A stretch of DNA of 60,000 nucleotides, from NCBI RefSeq assembly GCF_029227915.1, contig NC_079879.1, positions 20,354,501-20,414,500 of the forward strand. Direction: 5' to 3'. Position 1 is the stretch's first letter, and every line of letters begins with the position of its first letter. The translations under genes and the position numbers were made by a program. The notes below the pieces were generated by a model. That model had not been told where the DNA came from, made no database searches, and saw nothing but the letters and a program-made list of their open reading frames with translations. Positions 33,298-44,700 of this stretch are shown here, piece by piece. This stretch comes from Hydractinia symbiolongicarpus (taxonomy: Eukaryota > Cnidaria > Hydrozoa > Anthoathecata > Hydractiniidae).

Positions 33298-33910
33298 ATG
33301 ACTGACATTGCTAAGCTTTATCCGAGCGTACCGAGTGCACCTCCGGAGGGTATGGAGGAGAACAGTTCACAAGTCTATAGATTGAAGAAGATCGAGGAGG
33401 TAGAGCAGTACCTTAGGGATGAGGTTAAAAAGCGTGACAAGCTCGCCAAAAAGTTTAAAATGCATGGTACGTGGGTTCGATACACGTATCACGGGTTACT
33501 AACGTGAAGTGTGATAACTTCCGGCGTTGGTATTGGTGGCATGCTATCTGGGATCGGTGTACCATTAGCCGTGGCTATGGGTGGAATTACAATTGCCGTA
33601 GGGTTGGGACAAGCTGGTCTGCGGGAACGCTGGGAATAGGCTAGATGTCAAGAGTAAGAAGCATGAGAGCATCAGACTACTGGCGGAGACCAAGCTGAAC
33701 CCTATCGTTGACTTGATCTCGAGAGCTATTGAGAATGGTGTGATTAGCAATCATAAGTTCAGCCTAATCATGCAGGAGAAGCAAAAGTACACGGTGAAGG
33801 AGCAAGCCCGACAACGAACGCGCAAAATCGTGGACTCGATCAATGAACGGGAGCGACAGCAGCTTATCGTGACAGGGCGTGAGGAACTTGCAGTCTGTAC
33901 AATATGTTAG
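33298..33910 (+). pseudogene. Polinton small coiled-coil/membrane protein, frameshifted
   Basis: The ATG follows the previous stop directly (AATAAATG). The N-terminus reads MTDIAKLYPSVPSAPPEGME, including an SAPPE late-domain-like motif, followed by a helix (RLKKIEEVEQYLRDEVKKRD). Frames then change through a Gly/Ala/Val-rich hydrophobic stretch (about 33510-33640). A third piece in another frame (ESIRLLAETKLNPIVDLISR) ends at 33910. This order, proline-rich N-terminus then helix, hydrophobic segment and charged helix, is familiar from other Polintons; function unknown. Confidence 0.55.
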
Positions 33911-33943
33911 CGGTACTTAGAGAAGCCGCCTGCTTATTCGTAA

Positions 33944-33969
33944 TCTAGTGTGTTGTTCAACATACTAGA
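33944..33969 (-). terminator. Palindrome TCTAGTGTGTTG / CAACATACTAGA between convergent genes
   Basis: An 11-of-12-bp stem with loop TT. Its sequence nearly repeats 31474-31501, again between converging genes, 5 nt past the stop of the minus-strand gene at 33974. Confidence 0.55.
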
Positions 33970-33973
33970 CGAT

Positions 33974-34246
33974 TTAGAGTACTTCTCCAGTGTCTCGATC
34001 GATGATGTGATCCCCATCATATGCAACACGTCGCTGCTTTTCGGAAAGCTGTCTCGAGTAATCTTCGAGATTTTTCTGCCAAGCAATAGTACAACAAGGT
34101 TCGCAATAAGGACCGTCTGTCTGTGTCGAAGCGTCCTTATACTTAACCTTGCGGATGGCTTTGAGTAGGTCGGCCTTATTCATAGTTGAGTAGTTACGAA
34201 CCTTTAGTGCTTTTGCTTCTTTTTTCAGTGCTTTAACGTCGTTCAT
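33974..34246 (-). CDS. SAP-like domain protein of the Polinton
   Basis: Intact 90-residue ORF. Residues 3-35 (VKALKKEAKALKVRNYSTMN, then KADLLKAIRKV) form two helices around a short turn, as in SAP/HeH/Rho-N domains, which bind nucleic acid. A Cys pair motif, CEPCC, sits near residue 50, followed by a charged tail. The start was placed at MNDVKALK because an upstream in-frame Met gives no domain. It may act in replication or packaging; inferred from the domain only. Confidence 0.6.
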   Translation of the reverse strand: MNDVKALKKEAKALKVRNYSTMNKADLLKAIRKVKYKDASTQTDGPYCEPCCTIAWQKNLEDYSRQLSEKQRRVAYDGDHIIDRDTGEVL

Positions 34247-34432
34247 GTTTGTTTCTATAGCTGAATACCAACCATACAAACCTTTGCATCAACTACAACT
34301 TGTTGTTGTTGTTAATTTATTTATTGTCGGTTAAAATATGTACAAACAATACAATAGCTCTAATTAAAGTGCTAATCCACCCTGCTAATCCACCCTGGCC
34401 CGGAAATAAATTCAGTGACGCTCTGAGCGCTG

Positions 34433-34460
34433 ATCAGGTAAACCCGAAGGTTCACCTGAT
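34433..34460 (-). terminator. Stem-loop ATCAGGTAAACC / GGTTCACCTGAT
   Basis: An 11-of-12-bp stem with loop CGAA begins 2 nt past the stop codon of the minus-strand gene ending at 34463. Confidence 0.5.
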
Positions 34461-34462
34461 TA

Positions 34463-35161
34463 TTACCACCTGATTGACTGTCGTTTCATGTCGTGGGCCC
34501 TAGTGATGATCGCTTGTCGAATCTCGACGCTCCTTTCTGGAATGGTGTTAGACGAAAGGTACACTTCTCTGTATGTTATGACTGCCACCATGGAAAGCCT
34601 CTTCCCTTCATAATTTGCCGGACTCACTTGCTGCCGGTGCCTGTTGAAGAATGGTGTGGTTATCTTCCTGACTGGCTTACCGTCTTCGTACTTTGTGCTC
34701 TACTGGCAAAAGGTGGGAATTGATCTCTCCTTGATCGGGGAGTTATCCGAGATGTGCTTGATCATGGGGTGCTTGTAGTTCTTGGCGAGCTCACAGATCC
34801 GGGCGTCGATCTTTTGCATGCACTTGATATAAGCGGCCTGCTTCGTATTTTCTGGGTCGATGATAAAGCCAACTTTCCACTTGGCGGTCTCGTTATATTT
34901 TTGGATACCATAGCTGTTCTGCTTGGGAGCCTGGATGCCGAGGGATGTGATCTTTTTTTCCCACACCTTGTATCCCACATAGATGCGCTTGAACTTGATC
35001 GTGTTATCATTGACTGAAAAATCGACCATCGACGAGATCACGACCTTGTTCACATCGACTTCGGAAGGTTTCATGATTTTTGAGTCCACATTGAACAAGA
35101 TGTTTGTGGTTGGTACTTCGATTTCGGAAAAGTTTAGTGTTTTGTTCATTTTGTCAGACAT
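34463..35161 (-). pseudogene. Conserved Polinton protein of unknown role, with an in-frame TAG
   Basis: The frame from ATG at 35161 to 34463 has 233 codons with a TAG at 34700-34702 (codon 154). It is beta-rich in the middle: NDNTIKFKRIYVGYKVWEKK, NETAKWKVGFIIDPENTKQA and ICELAKNYKHPMIKHISDNS. The part after the stop (TTPFFNRHRQQVSPANYEG, VITYREVYLSS) has normal coding composition, so the stop is probably recent. The pattern may correspond to a DNA-binding or virion protein; I cannot assign it. Confidence 0.5.
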
Positions 35162-35188
35162 GTCTATTTTATTGTAGAAAACAAAACC

Positions 35189-35605
35189 TCAACTAGCATC
35201 ACATGGACAGCTACCACCATTATACGTGATGTAGTCCTGCCAGCAGTGCCAGCAGAGCAGCTTACCTCTTATGAAGAACTTCCGCCCACAGGAGCATCTG
35301 TCATAGGTGTCAAGTACCCGTTCACACTCATCGCATTATTCCATTTATCTTACAACCCCGGGTTGTAAGATAGTCAGTGATCTCCATATCTTATACATCC
35401 TATGAGAACACGTCCTGGGATCTAAAATGTTCCGGGACATGCTTAAGCAGATGCGGGTACAGCCCAACTGCTCTGGTACACATTTCCTGGGTCTTGAAAT
35501 GTTCCGGAACAAACTCGAGTTTAAAGACACTGCTTGAACTGCCCGAGTACACATTTCTTGGGTCATGAAACAATCGCGAGTTACATTATCATGATGTAGG
35601 CTCAT
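35189..35605 (-). pseudogene. Repeat protein (DUF4116-like TQEMC motifs) with a Cys-rich end, disrupted
   Basis: The start follows TATAAAC. Repeats of about 22-25 residues appear as FMTQEMCTRAV, FKTQEMCTRAV and the weaker FRSQDVFS, each preceded by a VPEHF-like turn, in shifted frames. The final piece reads CDECERV, RCSCGRKF and LLCWHCWQD, a zinc-ribbon-like set of Cys pairs, ending at 35189. Similar TQEMC repeats occur in proteins of large DNA viruses and Polintons; their role is not known to me. Confidence 0.5.
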
Positions 35606-35613
35606 GTTTATAT
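35603..35613 (-). promoter_or_regulatory. Start-adjacent motif ATATAAACATG (repeat protein)
   Basis: The same box as at 24784, at the opposite end of the element on the other strand. Confidence 0.4.
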
Positions 35614-35657
35614 TATATCTCAGCCCCAACTAGCAGTCATAGCTTTGAGTATGTGAG

Positions 35658-35912
35658 TTTTCCCTACTCGATTGCGCAATCTCTATTTTTTGTTGATGTC
35701 AGCATTATTCCCGCTAGTCGCTATTGCGCTTGCGTGGGATTTTGTTGATGTCAGCATATTTTCGTGTGATGGTTTACATGATTTGTGGAACCAGGGAACT
35801 CCCTCGATAATGCGGATGACTCATTTAAGGGATGATATCGTGACGTCACAAAAATTTCTGGCGCATTTTCGGAAAATGCGTGGTGCGTTCAAGCGCATTT
35901 TCGCGTTTTTAG
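35658..35912 (-). repeat. Polinton right terminal inverted repeat
   Basis: Inverse of 19833-20086. Similarity begins at TTTTCCCTACTCG and ends at CGCGTTTTTAG, after which the flanks differ. Differences include GTTTACATGATTTG here against the equivalent ACAAATCATGTCAC on the left, and one G indel. Confidence 0.93.
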
Positions 35913-35942
35913 GTGAAAATACAATCTATATATAAATTAGCC

Positions 35943-36160
35943 GTATGCGTCTGTTTGTCTGTCACGCAAAATGGTACCGCAAGTAGCGAGATGCACGCAA
36001 TGCAGTATAAAAAACAGGCAAACCCGTGAATTTATTTCCGGGCCACTTTATGTAATAATACCCGTGTATGTCTGTCCGTCTGTCACGCAAAATGGTACTG
36101 AAAGTAGCGAGACGCACGCTATACGGTTCAAAAAGAACGAACAAACCCGTGGATTTTTCA
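35943..36160 (+). repeat. Two-copy imperfect tandem repeat, period about 122 bp
   Basis: GTCTGTCACGCAAAATGGTA occurs in both units, followed by AAGTAGCGAGA and, further on, CAAACCCGTG. Units start near 35943 and 36065, right after the Polinton. Confidence 0.7.
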
Positions 36161-36639
36161 CGAGCTATCGACTAGTATTTTCCAATGGTTATAATAGGAG
36201 AATGATACTCTTTAAATATATTCTTTGACTTTCTTGAATTGTCAAGAGACAAGATCTGCAGCAGCCTTGCACCTTGTTATCATTAAGTAAAATATTTATA
36301 CTACAAATTACAATTGCTAAATAATTAAAGTCAATAGCGAAATAATTATGAAACCATTTGCCTTAATAACTATATCATATATATATTTTATGCAATGTTG
36401 ACCTAAATAACAAATATGTATACAAACCAGGGGTGCAATGTCTATAAACATTACGATATACAGTCTCTATCATAATGGATTTGTTATTGTTTATCTCCTT
36501 CCAGTTAATTTGTGAGGGACAGTCCTAAATTAATGATGAAAACATCGTCTATTGTCTATAGGTACAAGTACACAATTCATCATAAAATAACAGCGCTGCG
36601 GTGGTCGTTTGGTTCTGGTAGTTCGTCAGGGCTGCTCCG
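36161..36639. other. Non-coding spacer
   Basis: AT-rich, with no ORF or repeat recognised apart from a short TA tract near 36373. Confidence 0.5.
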
Positions 36640-38290
36640 ATAAGAAGTGAGGGACATCTTACAATGCAGGTGGTGACGAAGGTGGTAGTGTAGGATCAGG
36701 CGCCATATCATGATCTACTTCAGGTACATCTTCACTTCCTGGTAGCCGTTTCACAACAGCCGGAGGGTTGTGGGTAGGTAACAATGGTTTAACATGTGGA
36801 GATTATTGTGCTTGAGATGGAGTTGTTGGGACATGTCTAGCTGTGATTGAAGGAGTAGGAGGTATGGTGGTAACCAAAGGTTTGGGAAGACTATAACGTA
36901 GTAGATACTTTCTGTTGCGTTGTGTGACTCTACTTGACCAGTCAAATCATTGGGATATTGGTCGATTTGGCGTACTTTGATGATGAGGGCGGTTTCCCAC
37001 TTGATTTTTGATGCGAACGTCATCACCGATAACTAACATTCGTAGACGTTTGGTATGAGCAGATAAGCGTTCAGCGACTTTTATGTGTCGAAGATCTTCT
37101 TCTCTGTATTTGAGGATACTTTCCCAGGTGGCGTGTAGTTTGTCCTTTCCCGGTTAAATAGGAATGAAATATTTTATTGGACGACCAAAAACGCATATGG
37201 ATGGTGATAATTTGTTGTCTTGACCAAAATATAGAAGACTCGGCACGAGCCGTTATTGAGGTGACACCTTGATGAGCACTGTAAAGAGATTTCAAAATGG
37301 ACTGATGTAGTATGAAAATTCGGTCCCTGTATAAAATGCAACATCAATTGCAGAGTAGCATGCGATATTGATGGTATTCCTGTAGATATTCTAAGAGGTC
37401 TAGACGGCCGTCAGAAAAGCCGTCCTGGATAACATTCATCAACCGCGTCATGTCAGGATGGCTGCTGGTGGCTAATCGGACGTTTTCCTATGTAACTTTT
37501 GTCAACAAGGCAACCTCATCTAGTGTATGCGTCTTGTTGGGTTGCTTACAACCAACTGGGTGGCGAGAAAGACTGTCTATAGTGCATTACGAATTTCTTG
37601 TAATTATCTGTATTTTTGATTCCTCAAACAGTACCTGCAGGTATTTGTCCCAGTAGAAGCCATACATGACTGATTCTCCAACTAGCTTCGGTTCGATGAC
37701 ACCGAGTTCATCATCACGATCTAGATTAGCCTTAACATCTGCTTGTCAATGGACCGGTACTGGGATAGAGCTGTGACGTGCTACTGGTTCAGCAGAGGTA
37801 TTAATAATCAGTTTGAGTGGTTGCCCCTTCATAAGCAGTAGAGGCTGGTGTTCACATATACTAAAATAGCTGCTCTTGTAGAGTAATAAAGTAAGAATGA
37901 TTGTAGCTTCGTCCGGTTTTCGTACTTTTAGCAGGCAAAAGTATTTGTACTTTGTTCGTGGTGGAGGCGGCAACTGCAAACACTGGTGAAATGTTATAAA
38001 TGTGATGGTCGATGGTAACCTTGTTACGTAGTGGTGTTGAAACTGCACAAAGCGTGTTAAAAACTGCATCCAGAGCCTTAACGTTGTAATGGCTAGATGC
38101 ATGTTGTCACGTCGAGATCTTAATTTTTAAAACGATATATCTGTTCAAAGGCGGCTGCAGTGTCCACAGCGATGGTTTTAGACAGGGCATGCTGTCATGT
38201 GGTGTTTAGCAGCTGATTTTTTATCCTGACTGGTCTTCCCACAATATGAACATGGGCCATCATGCTGCTGTCCCTGACGGATAGCGTGAT
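36640..38290 (-). mobile_element. Decayed Ty3/gypsy-type retrotransposon pol fragment
   Basis: Minus-strand pieces in retrotransposon order: a Cys/His knuckle-like segment (CSYCGK, then CGHCSR, about 38260-38150), a protease/RT-linker part at 38102-37746, an RT entry-like DELGVIEPK (about 37700), and the integrase zinc-binding region (HQGVTSITARAESSIFWS, 37290-37200), with integrase/C-terminal remnants to about 36640. Frames change often, stops are frequent and most of the reverse transcriptase is missing. No LTRs were found. Family placement rests on the integrase motif. Confidence 0.65.
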
Positions 38291-38778
38291 AAAGCCGAGT
38301 AAAAAAAGAAAATATTTACAAATTATGGCCTGAAACGGTATTTAGGTTTTTCCTAAAAAAATGTTTTTGATCGCCCTAGTTAATTTTTCACTTACATTCC
38401 AAATAAGACCCGAATATCAAGCGTTTTAAGGTACGTAGGTACGAGTAGGTACGAGTTTCTTGCAATTTGCTAGGAGTGGGCGGATGCTCTAAGCTTGTCA
38501 AAAATTGCTAATAAAATAAAGCTAGCGTCATAAGAATTCATTCCATTTAACAAATTTTAATATTTCAACATCAATAATGTAAATCAGTAAAGGAGAATTA
38601 AAAAAGATAAAAATCAAACAAAATAAAATTTTTGTAAATTTATTTGGTGTTGTAATATAATAAGATCAAAAAATTGTACAGGTTTTCACGAAATATACAA
38701 TTCACGACTGTCTTTCACAGGAAAATGACGACAAACCAGGCAGCAAGTTTCGTCAGGTCTAATCACAAATACACCTGC
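38291..38778 (-). other. CCT8 3' UTR region and spacer
   Basis: On the minus strand an AATAAA signal lies at 38644-38639, about 135 nt after the CCT8 stop. The rest is AT-rich with no other feature. Confidence 0.5.
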
Positions 38779-41700
38779 TTAATCCTCGTCCCAATCAGGG
38801 TTTGTTTTTGGTTTAGGGCCACCAGCTTGTTTTGCCATTATAATCTACATAAAAACAAATTTAAGTCTTATTTAAAGCAGACAGCTTTACTTACTAAACC
38901 CTGGTTTGATTATTTTGTATGCTATCCAAAACAGGCAACATTAAGCGTGACTTCGATTTAATACACTACAACAAGATGTACTATAAATACACGATGTCTC
39001 ACCTGATCCACTCGCAGTACGGTACTAGCAGCATTACTGGAAAACTTAATCGCCCAGTACTTCACGAGAAAAGCATCAAGAACGCCAGCCTCCAGAGAAT
39101 CTTGTGTTGCTGATCCTTCTCCCTAGACAAAACCAACAGCGGTTAGTTATGCTGACACAAATTTATTTTGAAATTATGACATTGTGAAATTGCAAAAATA
39201 AAACATGGTTGGGACTACACTTAACAATAACAATACTACTTGTTGAATGGTTACTCTCCGAACTTAGTTTTGTCCATATTATCCGATCTAGTAAAACAAT
39301 TTCAACTTACGCCACTAGCTCAGACGGATAAAAACAGATTAACCAATAGTTTTTTAAAAAAAGTTTTGCTATGAGGTGGAATCAATAGTAGTCATCGAAT
39401 ACTGGCACAAGACCAGACGCACGTCCACAAAATACCAGCTTTCACACATTTTAGTAAAAAAAAATCCGGTTGAGAATTTAATTATCTACTTAAAATATTT
39501 CTAGCTTACACAAAATACGAAGGAAATTTATTTAAAACACAAACCTCGATGTTAAAACCAATGTTCTTTTCGCCATTGTTATGTGCTGCATATAAATTTG
39601 ATATCAACTCTGTAGCTTTTACTCCTGCATTTTCAGCCATCGTGCGTGGAACAATTTCAAACGCCTCGGCATATTTTTTGATAGCATACTGTTCCAAGCC
39701 AGGTACGGTCTAAAGCAGTATGTAATTGAAAAATTTGAAAGAAAATATTACAACAAAAGGTAAAAACATCAAAGAAAGCTCCCTTGTCAACAAATTTTGC
39801 GGAAAGAAATTTTGATTAAAGATGTTATATTTTCATATAAAAAAGATAGGTGGATTTTTTAGTTTTAAAACATTTATGATCGCAAAAAAAAGACGAAAGT
39901 GCTACATTTTCTGACAATAAAGTAATTCTTCTTAAGAACAGCGCATAAAAACATTTTTAAATTAGCTTGTACGGCATGAAGTGTATACCTGCCCATAACT
40001 GGCAATTCTTTGAGCTAGTTCCATTTCCACTGCACCTGCTCCAGACAACATCCTTCCATCACGTGTTAAAGCTTTAAAGCAATTTACGCCATCGTCCACC
40101 GCCCGTTCAATATCGTCCATAATATTCGTCGTGGATCCTCGAATCACAATTGTTGCAACGGCGTTATCCTCACGATCTGCATAGAAGACAAAAGAAGAGT
40201 TCAAAGGCAAATTCATATTATTGGTAGATATTGGCAAGACTGGCTTCTTATATAATCACGTTTTATTTTTAGTGTAGGTTTATTGTGTAGCTGAAATCTC
40301 TGCTAGCAATTCCAGCAGGAGAAATAGGACCAGTTGGCTTCATATAAACACCCCTTACTGATAACACGGATACTATTGACCAGATTGACAAACAACTGAA
40401 TAATAAAAATAACAACAACAACGCCCCCTAAACAGGAACATTCCATCTTAATGTGTTTAGTGTCATTTTCCCTAACAAAAATAAAGTTTCCGAAACAAAA
40501 TTTAGCTAACTCTCTCACTCACTGCTATATTTTATCCTGGCCTTCCCTTGACAAAACACATTTTTGACATTCTTAAGGTTTTTAGGTCGCCAGCCATTCT
40601 GTTAAATTAAACTTACTAACCTTGTTTGAAAATTACAACAGGGGTATCGCCGATTTCCGCAAGCGCCACACTGTCGCATTTACCAGCCTCCTCTGGGGTG
40701 GGTGGTGTAATGCGTGGTAACGCTGTTGCTTGCGTCGCTCTGCACAAGCGCCTGAGGTCAAACTTTGACATGAGTCGAACAACCATGATTTTGTATTTGT
40801 TGCAGAAATGAAGAGCCATATCCGCAGCCTTGCCTCCTGTCACTATCACGTTACAACCTGTTTCAGCAATAGCTTTGATTTGGGAGTCCAAAAGATCCTC
40901 TTCCCCTTTACTGAAATTCATTAGTTCTTCTGAGTTCTTGATTAAAACAGTTCCCTACAATGAATAAAACTTGAAACATAAACTTAATGCAATGAGCTTC
41001 AACCAGTAAATAATATTAATAATAAAAAACCTCGCTTACCTTAGTAAAAAACCTCGCTTACCTTAGTTTCTGTTGTCATCGAGTCAAGAGGACACGACAA
41101 TACACATATCTTTGCATCAGTTACTTTCGTTACATCTCCTTCAACAAATCTTTTAAAAACCATTCCATTAACAATGTCTGATGAGTATATACCAGAGCCC
41201 TGAAAAAATAATACCACGTTTTTATTATATTAATGCTGTACCCAGTCTTTGTCTTCGTTACATGTACTTATTTGAATCGCATGGTGATTCCCACAGAGCA
41301 TAAAAAGCATACTTTTGTGGGTAATAATTTTCCTGGCCATATAACATAAACTATTTTCTATATTTTATTACAAAAATTTGAAAAAAAAATAATTTATGGA
41401 AAAGAGGACATCTGCAACATCTTACCATGATCTTCTGAACACGAACATTATCTACGTTAAATTGACCATTGGCCGGATAAACACTTACTAAAACAAAAAT
41501 TAGTAGTTATGTAGTAATTAAAATTATTATTGCGAGCCAAAATAAAGTTCATAACTAATCAGTCCCGCAGCAGTAAACTTGAATGAAATTTTTTAAATAC
41601 TTACGACAAGCTTTAGTTATAAGTTCTGATAAAAATTCTTCATTTCCATACTAAAAATAATATGACAGAAAAATATACTAAGGCGAAAAAAATTTAAAAA

Positions 41701-44700
41701 AAATTCAAATCTGTTAATTAACTATTCAAATATTTTAATTTTCAGAGTAAATACGATAGCAAAAATGATTTTACAACATTTAACTACAAAGACAAGTTTA
41801 CATACCTGTTTACTCGCTACCACTGGCCTCATTGCTTTGGCTACTTCCTTAGCATCCCGTAAATCTTTAACAGTATAACTAACCAACTCTATAAATCACA
41901 AGAATTAAGAAAAATTAGGCAACATTTAGATGAAAACGTAAAATTCAGACGAGATAAAATTTACACAGCACTGAGAAAAGACAATGTTCACATGATATTT
42001 TCGATTAAAGTTAATTAAGCTTGGTTCCAACTTTTGTTTATCTGTGGTTTAATTTAGAGCTCAGATAATTTGAAATGTTTTAAAATCTTCAGTAAATTTT
42101 GGAGGACTGCAGTGGAACCGCTTGTATTTGTGACTTTAAAGCATATGCACTTTATCAAAAAACAGAATTTACTCTGATATAAAAAGTGCATAATAAATCT
42201 CTTGCTTTTTTTACTTTTTTTAATTCTTTGGTAAATTAGACAAACGAGAAATGCCACCTGATGTGAGTTTCACTGTGATCAAAGTGATTGAAACTCATAT
42301 TAACAGATATAAGAAGCATAAGAAGGAATTTTGGGTCTTATAGGCATCAAGTAAAATTTAAGTCTTCATTTAAGGTCTAATGTAAACAGCATCTTAAATA
42401 CTAAAACAATTATGTCGTATACAATCCAAAGATCATTGCTGAAAGTCAATTAAAGAACTACCTGGTAAAATTTCTAAAGCTTTATTACATGCCATATCAT
42501 ATCCTTCAATAACTTCTGCAGGTGATAATCCCTAAAAAATATTTTTTACAATAAATATATACAAAATGTCATAAAGGTGAGTTTCTACATATTGTTGGGA
42601 GTTCTCTGAATAAAACTTTGCGGGTAAGAATGTTTAGAATTTGCAGTAAAAACAGTAAAGTTGTTACCATACCATTTTCAACAACTCTTCAGCACTATTT
42701 AAAAGAGCTCCTGCAAACATCAGCACCCAATTTGTACCATCTCCCATCTCTTGTTCCTGCATTTGTGAAGCAAACAACAACATTTTGGCGGCAGGGTGTT
42801 GAACTTCAAGTTCACGCAACATTGTCGCTGCATCATTTGTCACAAATAATTTATCCAAGTGATTAATTACCATTTTGTTCATACCTTGAAGAATGAATTA
42901 AATAATCATATCTCTTAAATAAATACACCAAAAATTTCATAAGAGACTTTAACACCCAAAAGTGACAACAGGCACCATTGGCCTGCAGTTAACCAACTTA
43001 ACTGTTCGCAACTACAGGATTTTTCAAGTTTCCCAGGGCCAATAATATACACCACCTCTTTCCAAGGTCTTCAAGGCCAAACATGTAGCATGCAATAGGC
43101 TAGAAACCATGTTACAGCCATGATGCTTGGTACACATATGATAACAAATAAAACATTCTTACCATTTGGACCATATGAAGATTGTAAAATTTTTGTTAAT
43201 TGTCGACATGCTTCTATATTTCTGTATACAGCTTCTTCAAGACCACGGAAAGACTAAATAATAAACAATCTTTTGATAAGGTCAGTCAGAAAAAAATGTT
43301 TAATGAAGCAAAATTTAGTCAATTTGAATTTTCTTTTAATGATGAGTTAATCTATTACTAACCAATGAAAGTGCAAGAAAAAACGTCAGAAATTAATACT
43401 GCTTACATGGAAATATTTCAATAGTTGACAAAGTTGAATAACTAGAAAAGTAGCTAGCTAGCACACTTTTAAGATAAGATAAAAAATCAACTTTTTGCTG
43501 AAAATGATAGACTAAAAACTTGTCATGAAGTATATACTTTTTTTTTTGCTGGGAATAGTTAAAGGATATACTAAATATATAGTAGTAGATTTAAAAGCTA
43601 ACCACTGTGATAAATGACCTCAAGACTTTAAATACTAATTACCAGGCAGTGAACATAAAGAGAATCACAAAATAAGTCCAAAATGGGGTAGTAGTGTTCT
43701 TTTCAGTTCAAATTCTAATAATTTCAGTAAAAATTAAAATATTGATTTGAGACTTGGTATGATTCCCGAATCTAGGCCTTTTCAGGGATGCTAATAAGCC
43801 GTTTTTGACAGCATATGAATTGTATGAATGATACAGGCTCAGGAAATATTAAAAAGCAATTCTAACCCTAGAAATAGGTAAGATAAGATTCAACCTGAAA
43901 TTAAGCCAGTAAACGAAAAATTTATTTGCAAGAAATTTTTTTTTGCTAATATCTTCTTGTGATTAGATGCTTTTATGACGAGAATACTGAATTAATCTTT
44001 ACGGTTGGTTTAACAATAAACATAGAAGTATATGTCAAATATATAAAAGTGTTTTTAGAACAGCAGCAGGATTTTGATGAGCTTTAAAGAGTTCGATTTT
44101 ATGTAACTTAATTTTGGTTTATAATCCCGGAAATAATTCCTCAAAAAATAAGCCCTATATGTTGACTTACAAATTTGATTGCAAACCGACATGCAGATCC
44201 CAAGTTATGGGACCGTCATTATTACGAGGCCTGGGATGAGCAAATGAGTGTCATTTTAGCAAAAATGTTTATGTTAATCAATTCACCTTTATATATAATC
44301 TATGCATTGACAAAGTTTAAATGCACATCCCTTAGCAGGTCTAAAATTACAGAAAATGTCCTAATTTGCTATTATTTAAATATGACATTGTAATTCATGC
44401 AGCATAATAAAATCTGAAATTCTTTAAATGTGAATATCTTGAGAACAAAAAGAGCTTTTTAAAAAATAAAAAAATAAAAATTTAAGCTGTATAATATAAG
44501 TTCAACATCATTTTACACCTCCGGGTTCCCTTTAGTATATAAATACTTTTTTAAGGCCATCTTCTCATCCACATTTTAACAATAAGAACATTGTTAGGAT
44601 GTTCTTATTAAGAATTAGGAAAAGAAAGAAAACTGGCTTTTTTTGAATAGAGAATAAGCAAATAAATTAAACTGTCGTTTGACATTGATGACATTTTGTG

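Larger units (their letters stand above)
19833..35912 (+). mobile_element. Polinton/Maverick, full-length but degenerate
   Basis: A 16,080-bp element bounded by inverted repeats that start CTAAAAACGCGAAAATGCGC and end in the reverse complement. It contains the Polinton set: protein-primed family B polymerase, FtsK/HerA-type ATPase, retroviral-type integrase and capsid-type proteins, plus small coiled-coil/membrane proteins and BRO-like accessory genes. Genes on the left run rightward and the integrase to capsid block runs leftward, with mixed orientation near the right end. I could not find the adenoviral-type cysteine protease. Stops or frameshifts affect the polymerase, ATPase, integrase and capsid genes. 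No 6-bp target duplication is visible: the left flank is TTTTAT and the right flank GTGAAA. Confidence 0.95.

Noticed and set aside
20835-34702. Repeated in-frame TAG/TAA codons suggested stop-codon reassignment or readthrough in the Polinton
   Set aside because: Frameshifts and missing segments occur in the same genes, and host genes end normally, so decay explains the stops.
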